From positions 5,084,001 to 5,148,000 of the forward strand of contig NZ_CP042912.1 of assembly GCF_008087665.1 (NCBI RefSeq): a DNA stretch of 64,000 bases, given 5' to 3'. A program made the position numbers and the translations under genes. A model generated the notes under the pieces. It worked only from the letters and a program-made list of their open reading frames with translations. It was not told where the DNA came from and did not search any database. The DNA comes from Mariniblastus fucicola. GTDB lineage: Bacteria > Planctomycetota > Planctomycetia > Pirellulales > Pirellulaceae. Shown here in pieces: positions 35,455-44,582 of the stretch. Positions within the stretch are counted from its first letter, which is position 1, and every line of letters begins with the position of its first letter.

Positions 35455-37197
35455 ATGGGAAATCAAAGTCGAAGAATCACCAACAGGCGGCGTCGCTCCG
35501 GCATTTCCACGCGCGGCTACAGCGTGCTCGAAAATCGCAGGTTGCTGGCTGTATCAGTGACTCTGGAAGGAAGTGTGCTGACCATCGTTGGTGATGGTGT
35601 CGCGAACGACGTTTTGGTAGAAGACAATCCCGTCGACAACACCTACGACGTGACTCTGGATTTCGAAGTCACCGAAACTCCTGTCGCATCCTTTCCTCAG
35701 GCGTCTGTCGATTCCATTGAATTCACTGGACGTAGCGGCGACGACATCATGCGGAACTCGACCAGTCTGCCGATGCTCGCCTACGGCAATGCAGGAGACG
35801 ACACATTCTTCGGTGGCCAGGGCATCGATCGCATCTTTGCTGGCAACGGTGCAGACATTCTGTTTGGCTCCGACGGAGAAGATATTCTCAACGGCAATGA
35901 CGGCCACGACGCGATCTATGGCGGTGACGGCAATGACCTGATCAACGGCGGCCCCACCAATGATTCGATCTTTGGCGGTGCGGGAGACGACGTAATCTAC
36001 GGTGAACGCGGTGACGACGTGATCTTCGCGGGCGATGGAAATGATACGGTCTTTGCATTCACAGGCGAAGACACGATTTACGGTGATGGCGGAGACGACT
36101 TGCTGTATGGCCAAGCCGGCGATGACACCATTTTCGGCGGGGACGGCGCCGACCGGTTGCGTGGCAATCCGGGAGCCGACGATCTCGATGGCGAAGAAGG
36201 AAATGACTTCGTCAAAGGTGATCAGGACGACGACATCATGGAGGGCGGAGATGGCAATGACACCATGCATGGCTGGACCGGCAACGATCGCATGACCGGT
36301 GGCGCCGGCAATGACCTGATGTACGGCCAGGACGGCGACGACTATATGAATGGCAACGATGGAAACGATGTCGTTCGCGGCGGCAATGACAATGACCGTC
36401 TCTACGGCGACGCGGGTTCAGACATCGTTCGTGGCGACGCAGGACTTGACGGAATGGCGGGCGGCATCGGTGCAGGTGTTGACCGACTGTTTGGGAACGA
36501 TGGAGCAGATCGTTTCCTGACGGAGTCAACGGACTTGATTATGGACGAAGTCGGCGAAGATGCCGTGCTGATTTACGAGAATAGCGACTCAGACTGGACC
36601 GATGCTGAAATCGAGTTAATGGATACGGCGCTGGAAGTCATGCATCACAGGACGTTGAGCACGCTGCTGCTTACGGATTCGATGACGTCAGACAATTTGA
36701 CTTTCACCAAAGTCGCTGAGATCGCTGGCACTGCGTTTGGTTCGAATACACTCTCGGACAACGGCGGCGTTTTCACGCGGTCAATTCAGTTCGAGGAATT
36801 CGACGAAGAAGGCCTGTTTGACAAGTCCGATTTCATGACTTCGGTCTACGTGCAGATTGCGCGCAACTGGAATACGTCGCAACAGTTCCAGCAATTGGGC
36901 CTGATGGGATCCCCGACTTCGTTTGAAGATTTTATGGCGTTGAGCACGTGGACCCCGGAATCGAACGGAGATCCTGGCATCTTTTTCGAGTTGTCCAACG
37001 ACGGTCAGTGGTACTACGACTCGTCTTCTGAATTCACTTTCTCAAACGATGATTCCGACCCGGAAGACAATCCGTGCGAAGATTTCGCCACGACGTGGGA
37101 GTACTACTTCGACCGCTACTCAAGTGGCAGCAGTCCTATCGGCATGCAGGACAAGTACGATTTCTTCGACGCGTTGATGACGTTCGGTGATTCGTAA
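35455..37197 (+). CDS. Calcium-binding repeat surface protein with LENRRLLA motif and degenerate metallopeptidase-like C-terminus
   Basis: The 580-residue protein starts at ATG 35455 (GGAG eight bases upstream). The basic N-terminus ends in the SVLENRRLLAVSV motif, which is common at the start of planctomycete surface proteins (LEPRxLL type). Residues about 100-350 are a long run of GGxGxDxxxG-type nonapeptides (for example GGDGNDLINGG), which bind calcium in RTX proteins. The last 210 residues resemble a zinc-metallopeptidase fold: YVQIARNWN (465-473) occupies the place of HExxHNW, and CEDFATTWEYYF (541-552) matches the family NPxEDFAET block. The zinc His and Glu are lost, so this domain is probably non-catalytic. 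Confidence 0.8.
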   Translation: MGNQSRRITNRRRRSGISTRGYSVLENRRLLAVSVTLEGSVLTIVGDGVANDVLVEDNPVDNTYDVTLDFEVTETPVASFPQASVDSIEFTGRSGDDIMRNSTSLPMLAYGNAGDDTFFGGQGIDRIFAGNGADILFGSDGEDILNGNDGHDAIYGGDGNDLINGGPTNDSIFGGAGDDVIYGERGDDVIFAGDGNDTVFAFTGEDTIYGDGGDDLLYGQAGDDTIFGGDGADRLRGNPGADDLDGEEGNDFVKGDQDDDIMEGGDGNDTMHGWTGNDRMTGGAGNDLMYGQDGDDYMNGNDGNDVVRGGNDNDRLYGDAGSDIVRGDAGLDGMAGGIGAGVDRLFGNDGADRFLTESTDLIMDEVGEDAVLIYENSDSDWTDAEIELMDTALEVMHHRTLSTLLLTDSMTSDNLTFTKVAEIAGTAFGSNTLSDNGGVFTRSIQFEEFDEEGLFDKSDFMTSVYVQIARNWNTSQQFQQLGLMGSPTSFEDFMALSTWTPESNGDPGIFFELSNDGQWYYDSSSEFTFSNDDSDPEDNPCEDFATTWEYYFDRYSSGSSPIGMQDKYDFFDALMTFGDS

Positions 37198-37199
37198 GG

Positions 37200-38132
37200 T
37201 TACAGCCCGAGTGCCGCATCCATGTTGGCAGAGACTTCCTTGAGTCTGGCCATATCCCCCCCGCCGACTTCTGCCGCAGCATAGCCGTAGAAGTTGATTT
37301 CAACGAGCGCTTTGCGGACGTCCGCCCAGTCCAAATCGCCTTCTCCAATTTTGGTGAACCTGTTTTGTTCTCGCGAGAAACCTTTCAGGTCCAATTTCAC
37401 GATTCGTTTCCCGAGCTGACGAATCCAGTCACCCATGCTGCCGTATTTCCAATGGTTGCCGATATCGAACTGCATTCCGACAAACGGTGAGTTAAACGCA
37501 TCGACAAACTTGACCAGCCGCTCAGCGGTCTGATTTGAATCTCCGTCGTGATCGTAGTGCATGCGATTCCATACGTTTTCGATCACGATCGTGACGCCAT
37601 GTTTTGCAGCCGTGGGCAAAGCTTTGGAAATGTTCTCGATTGCTCTCGCATCAATTTCCTCTGGCGTGCCGTCTTTGCCATGCCCGGCAACCAGCAGAAC
37701 GGTCGTGCCACCAATCGCATCCGTCTGCTCGATTGCGTCGATGAGATCTTTGAGGGCAGCCGCTCGCATGTCAGCATCAGGACTGGAGTGCGTCAGCTTC
37801 CAGTGTGAACCGCAGACGGTGCCGTCGACAGGCAGGCCACTTTCGGCGACGGCTTTATTGGCATCTTCGACCGAAACGTCGCCTGAAAAACGCAGCGGAG
37901 AATCGAGCTCAATGGCAGCAAAGCCTGCTTCTTTGGCAGCTTTAAACTTGTCGGTCAACGTTCCCTCAACACCGACCATGTTGTACTTGAGCGTTTTATA
38001 GATTCGATCACCAAGTGCAATGTCCTGCGAAATCGAATGCATGGAAGTGCGACGGAAACTTGCTGGAACTGGTTTGACCGCGATCCCGGTTGCGGCGACA
38101 GCGGACGATGTCAAAAACGTTCTGCGATTCAT
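37200..38132 (-). CDS. Secreted TIM-barrel sugar phosphate isomerase/epimerase-like protein
   Basis: The 310-residue product starts MNRRTFLTSSAVAATG, a Tat-type signal peptide with the RR-x-F motif. The rest matches the xylose-isomerase-like/AP-endonuclease-2 TIM barrel: FAAIELDSP, HGVTIVIENVWNRM, GMQFDIGNHWKYG and KLDLKGF carry the expected metal-binding Glu, Asp and His. Planctomycetes encode many exported members of this family, assumed to act on sugars. It ends three bases after the stop of the repeat protein (convergent). REPIN-like repeats follow its 5' side. Confidence 0.85.
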   Translation of the reverse strand: MNRRTFLTSSAVAATGIAVKPVPASFRRTSMHSISQDIALGDRIYKTLKYNMVGVEGTLTDKFKAAKEAGFAAIELDSPLRFSGDVSVEDANKAVAESGLPVDGTVCGSHWKLTHSSPDADMRAAALKDLIDAIEQTDAIGGTTVLLVAGHGKDGTPEEIDARAIENISKALPTAAKHGVTIVIENVWNRMHYDHDGDSNQTAERLVKFVDAFNSPFVGMQFDIGNHWKYGSMGDWIRQLGKRIVKLDLKGFSREQNRFTKIGEGDLDWADVRKALVEINFYGYAAAEVGGGDMARLKEVSANMDAALGL

Positions 38133-38190
38133 GATGGAGCCTATAACTGGATATTGATAACTTGATGATACCAAACGCCGCGAGTTCAAT

Positions 38191-38255
38191 GTGGCTGCGG
38201 CGTCTCGCCGCAGTGTAGCGAGTAAACAAAAACTGCGGCGGGACGCCTCAGCCAC
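38191..38255. repeat. REPIN-like inverted pair, copy 1
   Basis: Two 24-base units in inverted orientation occupy 38191-38214 and 38232-38255, separated by 17 bases. The first reads GTGG followed by CTGCGGCG-TCT-CGCCGCAG-T, an 8 bp perfect stem with a three-base loop. The second is its reverse complement with two changes. The layout (tetranucleotide GTGG before a GC-rich hairpin, paired head-to-head) is that of REP doublets. It lies five bases from the stop of the RAYT gene. Confidence 0.85.
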
Positions 38256-38260
38256 GAAGA

Positions 38261-38935
38261 CTACACATCAAGCTGATATTCAACGGCACGCAAACGAAAC
38301 TGGCCTTCAGGCACACCGGCCCTCTCTGGATTCGAGCGAATGTAAGCCTGAATTCTCAACAGCTCTTCAGCATCGCGAACAATGTGATCATGCGATTCCT
38401 TCATCCACACCACCCCCTTTTCTTTCAACGCAGCATTGATTGCATGGGCACTAAAACTCTTCACTGAATGCAGAATGTCTTCAAGCTCGTACCTCCCAAG
38501 CGGTGTCAACAATGCATGGACATGATTCGGCATGATGACCAAGTCTCCGCACTCAACCCTTTCACCATGGAAGTGAGTCATTGCGTCGAATACGATCAAA
38601 GACATATCTCGATTTCGCATTATGCAATCGCCGTGAGATCTATCGAGTTCATTGAAGAGCTTTGACGAAAACGCTCGGCAGAACATCAAACGATCGGCCT
38701 TGCTGAGTTTCTTTATTACGTCAGAGTCGTCACTACATTCGCCAACGCGATGTTGCAGCCAAGCACGCTTTTCCAGCGTCCATTGATCAAGAACTCCTTG
38801 CGGTACGGAATCAGCCAAACGAAAAGTGACGAAATAGGTACAGCCGGTTTGACGCCAGTGAGGCAAAAATCCGTGGTAGTAAACTCGACCTTCACCATTA
38901 TCGTCAAATGGTTGAAATCGAAGTTTCTCTATCAC
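38261..38935 (-). CDS. REP-associated tyrosine transposase (RAYT)
   Basis: The product from GTG 38935 is 224 residues and matches the Y1-transposase/RAYT group. It contains MPNHVHALLTP (the HUH metal-binding motif), the catalytic Tyr in RIQAYIRSNPERAGV, and the conserved tail EGQFRLRAVEY. The frame is open upstream to 39046, but that part is the REPIN-like repeat, not protein. It starts 18 bases from REPIN copy 2 and ends five bases from copy 1, so the gene is tightly enclosed by the repeats it is expected to process. RAYTs nick and join single-stranded REP DNA and are usually stable single-copy genes. Confidence 0.88.
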   Translation of the reverse strand: MIEKLRFQPFDDNGEGRVYYHGFLPHWRQTGCTYFVTFRLADSVPQGVLDQWTLEKRAWLQHRVGECSDDSDVIKKLSKADRLMFCRAFSSKLFNELDRSHGDCIMRNRDMSLIVFDAMTHFHGERVECGDLVIMPNHVHALLTPLGRYELEDILHSVKSFSAHAINAALKEKGVVWMKESHDHIVRDAEELLRIQAYIRSNPERAGVPEGQFRLRAVEYQLDV

Positions 38936-38952
38936 GATTCGACTCCGAAATT

Positions 38953-39012
38953 GTGGCTGTTGCGTCTCGCCACAGTTTGAAAGGATGCACTGCGGCGAGA
39001 CGCCGCAGCCAC
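38953..39012. repeat. REPIN-like inverted pair, copy 2
   Basis: Units 38953-38976 and 38989-39012 are inverted to each other and related to the copy near 38.2 kb. The second unit is the exact reverse complement of the first unit of copy 1 except for no more than one base. The first unit has three changes (GTTGCG in place of TGCGGCG pattern). It ends seven bases after the metH stop and precedes the RAYT start. Confidence 0.85.
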
Positions 39013-39018
39013 GACTTT

Positions 39019-42000
39019 TTAATATCCCAATACTGGCGAAAGCCAACGCTCAATCTCTTCGACCGATTCGCCTTTGCGTTTTGCATAGGCCTCAACCTGA
39101 TCCTTGGTCACCTTGTTAACCGAGAAGTAGCGTGACTCCGGGTGAGCGAAATACAGTCCACTGACCGCAGCACCTGGCCACATGGCGAAGGACGAAGTCA
39201 GCGAAATTCCGGTCGACTCTTCGACGTTCATCAAATTCCACAGCGTTGCTTTTTCCGTGTGATCGGGGCAAGCCGGATAGCCAGCCGCAGGACGAATGCC
39301 ACGATACTTTTCCTTGATCAGTTCTTCATTGGAAAGCCCTTCTCCGGCGCCGAATCCCCAATCCACGCGGGCTTGCTGATGCAGCATCTCGGCGAAAGCT
39401 TCCGCCAAACGGTCAGCCAGAGCCGAAACCATGATCGCGTTGTAGTCGTCCAAATCTGCACGGTACCTGGCAGCCAACTCATCGCATCCGTGCCCCGTCG
39501 TGACCGCGAAGCCTCCGATGTAGTCCTCTCGTCCGCTGTCGACAGGCGCGATATAGTCCGCGAGCGATCGGAATTGATCGATGCCTTTGCGCTGCCACTG
39601 CTGACGAAGCATGTGGAATCGAGTCAGCTCTTTGGAACGCGTTTCATCAGTGTACAGAATGATCGAATCGCCTTCGCTGGCCGCCGGCCAAAAGCCATAC
39701 ATGCCGCGAGCCTGCAGCAGGCCTTCTTTCGTGATCTTGCCAAGCATTTCCTGGGCATCAGCGAAAAGTTTTTTGGCTTCGGTTCCAACAACTTTGTCTT
39801 CGAGGATCTTGGGGTACTTTCCGTGAAGCTCCCAGGACATAAAGAACGGAGTCCAGTCGATGTATTCGGAAATCTTCTCAAGCGAGACCGAAGAATCGCC
39901 TTCGCTGCCGGAAGTCCACGCATCGTTGGCGACTGAGCCCAGAGTTTTGGTGCCCGTGAACGATGGCTTGTTGATTTCGACGCTCGACCAATCGGTGGCG
40001 AAACGTTTTTCGAAAGCTTCGGCGCACGGAATCAACGTCATCTGACGCTCCTGATATCCGGCGACCAGCTTATCCTGCAACGCCGCGTTCTCGGCCATGA
40101 ATTCCTTTTTCAGATCCTGATTGATCAGACGATCGACAACGCCGACGCTTCGCGAAGCATCCAAAACATGGATCACGCCGTGTTCGTATTGAGGCGCGAT
40201 GCGAACAGCCGTGTGCTTGTCGCTTGTTGTCGCTCCACCGATTAGCAGCGGCATCTTCATGTCCAGCCGCTTCATTTCCTTGGCAACATAAACCATCTCG
40301 TCGAGGCTTGGCGTAATCAAACCTGACAGTCCGATCATGTCGACATCATGCTTAACGGCTTCCTCAAGAATCTTGTCGCAGGAAACCATGACTCCCAGGT
40401 CGATGACTTCGTAATTGTTGCAGCCAAGCACCACGCCAACGATATTTTTGCCGATATCGTGCACGTCGCCTTTGACCGTCGCCAACAAGATTTTCCCGCG
40501 GAAGCTCTGACTCTCGACACCCGCGTCGATCTTTTCCTGCTCCATGAACGGCAGCAAATGAGCCACGGCTTTCTTCATCACACGAGCCGACTTCACAACT
40601 TGTGGCAGGAACATTTTCCCGCTGCCGAACAGATCGCCAACGACAGCCATGCCGTCCATCATCGGGCCTTCGATAATCGAAAGGCAGCGGTCGTACTTCA
40701 AGCGGGCCTCTTCGGTGTCGTCGACAACATATTTGTCGATTCCTTTGACCAGAGCATGCGAAAGGCGTTCTTCGACCGTGCCTTCGCGCCACGTCAGATC
40801 TTCCTGTCGCTTCTTGCCACCCTTGCCGCTGGCTTTGACGGTTTCGGCGAATTCCAAAAGTCGATCGGTGGCGTCAGGACGTCGGTTGAGCAACACATCT
40901 TCGACATGTTCCAGCAAGTCCTTGGGAATCTCCTCGTAGATCTCAAGCTGCCCCGCGTTGACGATTCCCATATCGAGCCCGGCCTTGATCGCGTGGAACA
41001 GGAAGGCCGCATTGATGGCTTCGCGAACGACGTTGTTACCGCGGAAGCTGAACGAAACGTTAGACACGCCGCCGGAAACTTTTGCACCCGGGCAAACTTT
41101 CTTGATCTGTTTCGTGGCTTCGAAAAAGTTGACCGCGTAGTTGTCGTGCTCCGACATTCCGGTGGCGATCGTCAGAATATTCGGATCGAAGATGATGTCT
41201 TCGGGAGGAAAGCCGACTTGCTGCGTGAGGATATCGTAGGCCCGCTTGCAAATGCGAACTTTTTCGTCCGCTTCAACGGCTTGGCCATCTTCATCGAACG
41301 CCATCACGACGGCAGCGGCACCGTAGCGGCGAACGAGTTTGGCTTTTTCGAGAAAGTCTGCTTCGCCTTCTTTGAGGCTGATCGAGTTCACAATCGCTTT
41401 GCCCTGAACGGCGCGAAGACCGGCCTCGATGACGGACCATTTCGAACTGTCAATCATGATCGGCACCGCGGCAATGTCTCCTTCGCCGGCGATCAGACGC
41501 AAGTACTTGGTCATGGCTGCTTCGCCATCAAGCAACGCGTCATCCATATTGATGTCGATCACCGCAGCGCCGCCTTCGACCTGGTCGCGGGCGACTTCGA
41601 TGGCTTCTTCGAACTGTTCTTCGCGAATCAGTCGGGCAAACTTTCGAGAGCCAGTAACATTCGTCCGTTCACCAACCATCAGAAAGTTCGCGTCTTCCCG
41701 CATCGTCAGCGGACGAGCGCCCGAAAGTCGCGTTAGCGGTTTGATATCGTTTCGTTTGTGAGGCGAGATTCCTTTGACGGCTTCCGAGATGGCTTTGATG
41801 TGAGCCGGCGTCGTGCCGCAGCAACCTCCGACGATATTCAGCCAACCTGACTCGGCCCACTCTTTAATTATGACGGCCATGTCTTCAGGTGAAAGATCGA
41901 ACTCGCCCATCTCATTGGGCTTTCCAGCGTTAGGATGGCAACTGATGTAGGAGTGCGATATTTTCGACAACTCCTCGATGTCCGGTCGCATATTTTCAGG

Positions 42001-42765
42001 GCCAACCGCGCAGTTCATGCCGACGCTGAGCATTGGGAAGTGTGATACGGAATTCCAAAACGCTTCGACAACTTGACCTGACACAAATGTAGCGTTGTCT
42101 TGAAAGCAACCTGAAACCATCACCGGAATTGAATTGCCGCTGTCCTCGAAGTACCTCGCGATCGCGAACAAACAGGCTTTCAAATTCAACGTATCGATCA
42201 CCGTTTCGGGAAACAGAATATCGACGCCGGCCTCAACCAGGGCTTTCACCTGAATGTAATACGAGGCTTCCATTTCTTCGAAGTCCGTATTGCGAAACGC
42301 CGGATCATTGACGTCGGTGCTGATCGCAGTCTGCTTTGACGTCGGCCCGATCGAGCCGGCAACGAACCGCGGTTTGTCCGGAGTCAGTGCCGTGAACTCG
42401 TCGGCTGCCTTGCGAGCATTGGCAACGCCAGCAAAGTTAATCTCGCGGACGATTTCTTCAGGGAATTCAAAATCGCTCAGACCGACCAGGCTCGCCTGAA
42501 ACGTATTGGTCTCGATAATGTCGGCTCCGGCTTCGAGGTACTGACGATGCAGCCCCGTGATCTTTTCCGGGTGTGTCAGCCCGAACACATCGGTGCAGTT
42601 CTTCAAATCGTGGTGCCAATCCTTGAAGCGTTCGCCACGGACCTCTTCTTCAGACAGGCCCAGCCCAAAGATCATGGAACCCATAGCTCCATCGAGGATC
42701 AGGATCTCCTGCTCAAGGCGTTTGAGAAAAAGTTCGGTACGATTAGTTTGAGTTGCGATCGACAC
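39019..42765 (-). CDS. metH: B12-dependent methionine synthase
   Basis: The 1248-residue protein is full-length MetH with the usual four modules: a homocysteine/zinc domain (about 1-330, with [12 protein letters not shown] supplying two of the zinc Cys), a methyltetrahydrofolate domain (about 360-620, with [10 protein letters not shown]), the cobalamin domain (about 660-900, with [14 protein letters not shown] holding the DxHxxG lower-ligand His), and the reactivation domain (about 920-1248, with [12 protein letters not shown] binding AdoMet). It transfers methyl groups to homocysteine. Translation starts at GTG 42765. No cobalamin or SAM riboswitch could be recognised in the 280-base upstream gap. 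Confidence 0.96.
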   Translation of the reverse strand: MSIATQTNRTELFLKRLEQEILILDGAMGSMIFGLGLSEEEVRGERFKDWHHDLKNCTDVFGLTHPEKITGLHRQYLEAGADIIETNTFQASLVGLSDFEFPEEIVREINFAGVANARKAADEFTALTPDKPRFVAGSIGPTSKQTAISTDVNDPAFRNTDFEEMEASYYIQVKALVEAGVDILFPETVIDTLNLKACLFAIARYFEDSGNSIPVMVSGCFQDNATFVSGQVVEAFWNSVSHFPMLSVGMNCAVGPENMRPDIEELSKISHSYISCHPNAGKPNEMGEFDLSPEDMAVIIKEWAESGWLNIVGGCCGTTPAHIKAISEAVKGISPHKRNDIKPLTRLSGARPLTMREDANFLMVGERTNVTGSRKFARLIREEQFEEAIEVARDQVEGGAAVIDINMDDALLDGEAAMTKYLRLIAGEGDIAAVPIMIDSSKWSVIEAGLRAVQGKAIVNSISLKEGEADFLEKAKLVRRYGAAAVVMAFDEDGQAVEADEKVRICKRAYDILTQQVGFPPEDIIFDPNILTIATGMSEHDNYAVNFFEATKQIKKVCPGAKVSGGVSNVSFSFRGNNVVREAINAAFLFHAIKAGLDMGIVNAGQLEIYEEIPKDLLEHVEDVLLNRRPDATDRLLEFAETVKASGKGGKKRQEDLTWREGTVEERLSHALVKGIDKYVVDDTEEARLKYDRCLSIIEGPMMDGMAVVGDLFGSGKMFLPQVVKSARVMKKAVAHLLPFMEQEKIDAGVESQSFRGKILLATVKGDVHDIGKNIVGVVLGCNNYEVIDLGVMVSCDKILEEAVKHDVDMIGLSGLITPSLDEMVYVAKEMKRLDMKMPLLIGGATTSDKHTAVRIAPQYEHGVIHVLDASRSVGVVDRLINQDLKKEFMAENAALQDKLVAGYQERQMTLIPCAEAFEKRFATDWSSVEINKPSFTGTKTLGSVANDAWTSGSEGDSSVSLEKISEYIDWTPFFMSWELHGKYPKILEDKVVGTEAKKLFADAQEMLGKITKEGLLQARGMYGFWPAASEGDSIILYTDETRSKELTRFHMLRQQWQRKGIDQFRSLADYIAPVDSGREDYIGGFAVTTGHGCDELAARYRADLDDYNAIMVSALADRLAEAFAEMLHQQARVDWGFGAGEGLSNEELIKEKYRGIRPAAGYPACPDHTEKATLWNLMNVEESTGISLTSSFAMWPGAAVSGLYFAHPESRYFSVNKVTKDQVEAYAKRKGESVEEIERWLSPVLGY

Positions 42766-43045
42766 GGCGTTTCACGATAGGGGTTCCAGGCAAAAACCCT
42801 GCATCGGCACGAGCAGCTATCATTCCGCGAAAAAGCGACGGAAAATCCGCCAAACCCCGGAAAGGCTTGCGCAAAAGATGGCTCGAACGAATATTGCAGG
42901 CGTGGCGGCGTGACGAGACTTCGAGCGTGCACACGAGAAAAAAGCTGAGAGCATTTTAGCCCTCAACGGCTGATTGCTCAAGAGTTTACCTCCCAGGAGC
43001 CGATAACCTAACCCGTATAACCGCTTCAAGAACAAGGGTGACGGC

Positions 43046-44497
43046 ATGTCTTCCTCGACCAATCCCAAGCCCGTATTCCGCCAAACACGAGGCTCAAAGG
43101 CCGCTATCATCCGACCGGTGAACCGTCGGGATGGTAAACAGACGTTCGTGCGAATCGACATGGCAGAAAATGCTGTCAAACCGAATGCACGAGCGTTGCA
43201 GCTTGAAGACTACGTGGCTCAAATCCGCACTGCCGCCGAACAGCCGGTTCAGACGCCTGAGAATCAGCCTGCTGACGTTGCCGCAGAATCGCAACAGACG
43301 CCTTCGCCAGCGGCTTCGATCGTCGACGATATCGCCCAGCAGCAGAAAACGGCAACCGCCGAACTGACTCACGCGGATCACGTGGATGTGTTGCGAGCGG
43401 TGGCAAAGCTGGATGCTGGCTACCAGTGGATCGCCGAAAACAACCGCAGTGCGGCTACAGAGAGCAACGACATTGGAGCCCGCGTCGCGGCAGCGCCAAC
43501 AGCCGCTGACACCACGATTGAAGCTTCGGTTCCGCAAACCACGACTCAGCCTTTGTCGCAGGATCTGGTCAATAGCATCGCAACAGCGATCGCTTCCGTT
43601 CTGACAGACCAACCAGAAAGTAGACTGATCCAGAAAGTCGAAAACGGCACGACGGATCCAACCAGCGGCTCAACGGCAGATTCGGTTGAAGACGAAACGC
43701 TGCGTCTGTCGCCTGAATTACCAAGGCCTGAATACACGTTGCCGGTATCCGAGCACAGCTTTGTTGCTCGTCAGAACAAAATGCCTCAGACCAAAGCGTC
43801 TCAGACCGAAACTCCTGCAGCGACGCACAAGGTTTCGCTGACGGCGGCGGCTTGGGATGTGCCGAAATTCCGCTGGCCAAAAGTCTCCGATCAAATCCTG
43901 GCGATCGACGGAATTGTGAACGGACTGGCCGACAACTGCCAATCAATCCTTTCACCTTTCGGGAAAACGATTGTTGTCACGGCACCGACGCGAGGACAAG
44001 GCACGACCACGATGTCGATTACATTGGCTCGAACCGTTGCCGCCAGAGGCAAACGAGTGTTGCTGGTCGACGCCGACATTATGCAGCCCGATCTTTCAAA
44101 AACGATCGGTATCGCAGGCGTTAACTGGTACGAGAAAAAGATCGCTCAGGAACCCGTTGGCGAATGCATTGTGTACGGAAAAGAGTCAAAAATCTGCGTG
44201 ATGCCACTTAGCGGCCCGGTTGCCAACGTCGCTCCTTACAGTGCTCCGATTTTCGATGTCCTTGAGTCGCAAATTGACAAGGTTCGCAGTGAGTTTGATT
44301 TAATAATCGTCGATGCCGGACCTGTTTGGCAAATCGTTGACGAAATCAGCAGCGACAGCCATCTGGTCGATGTCGCGATGCTGGTCAATCAGGACACGTA
44401 TTCCAATGGCTTTGCCGAGGCACGTGAGCGATTGATGGACCGCGGAATCTTCAAGTTCATTGCCGCCCAGAACTCAAGCGCCCGCCGCGCGGGCTAG
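43046..44497 (+). CDS. CpsD/BY-kinase-like protein with non-canonical P-loop
   Basis: The 483-residue protein has a long, low-complexity, Gln/Ala/Thr-rich N-terminal region (about 1-270) and a C-terminal BY-kinase/ParA-like ATPase fold: Walker A' RVLLVDADIMQPDL (337-350) and Walker B FDLIIVDAGP. The P-loop reads PTRGQGTTT (314-322), where the position of the invariant Lys is Thr320. There is no C-terminal Tyr cluster. The stop codon TAG is the first TAG of an inserted repeat element, so the natural C-terminus may have been changed. Role in exopolysaccharide assembly is inferred from family and the GT39 gene downstream. Confidence 0.72.
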   Translation: MSSSTNPKPVFRQTRGSKAAIIRPVNRRDGKQTFVRIDMAENAVKPNARALQLEDYVAQIRTAAEQPVQTPENQPADVAAESQQTPSPAASIVDDIAQQQKTATAELTHADHVDVLRAVAKLDAGYQWIAENNRSAATESNDIGARVAAAPTAADTTIEASVPQTTTQPLSQDLVNSIATAIASVLTDQPESRLIQKVENGTTDPTSGSTADSVEDETLRLSPELPRPEYTLPVSEHSFVARQNKMPQTKASQTETPAATHKVSLTAAAWDVPKFRWPKVSDQILAIDGIVNGLADNCQSILSPFGKTIVVTAPTRGQGTTTMSITLARTVAARGKRVLLVDADIMQPDLSKTIGIAGVNWYEKKIAQEPVGECIVYGKESKICVMPLSGPVANVAPYSAPIFDVLESQIDKVRSEFDLIIVDAGPVWQIVDEISSDSHLVDVAMLVNQDTYSNGFAEARERLMDRGIFKFIAAQNSSARRAG

Positions 44498-44582
44498 GCA
44501 CTGTTTGGTAAATGTGAGCGCCTTGCCGATCATGTTTGGCCGCGTTGATGACATGAAAATCAATTTGTCAAACAGTGCCTAG
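44494..44582 (+). repeat. Palindromic-ended short repeat element, copy 1 (89 bp)
   Basis: The element runs from CTAGGCACTGTTTG (44494-44507) to CAAACAGTGCCTAG (44569-44582), perfect 14-base inverted ends. A second copy with the same ends and matching interior (GTGAGCG, CCTTGCCG, CATGTTTGG) lies at 57077-57211. The TAG at 44495-44497 is the stop codon of the CpsD-like gene. It has no coding capacity. Its right CTAG is the target site of the IS element that follows. Confidence 0.85.

Noticed and set aside
40348-41736. Plus-strand 462-codon frame opposite metH
   Set aside because: It is wholly antisense to a full-length methionine synthase and is an effect of codon bias; its translation shows no domain or motif.
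42766-43045. Cobalamin, SAM or SAH riboswitch before metH
   Set aside because: None of the conserved blocks of these aptamers could be found on the minus strand, apart from an unassigned GGGTT/AACCC hairpin near the start codon.
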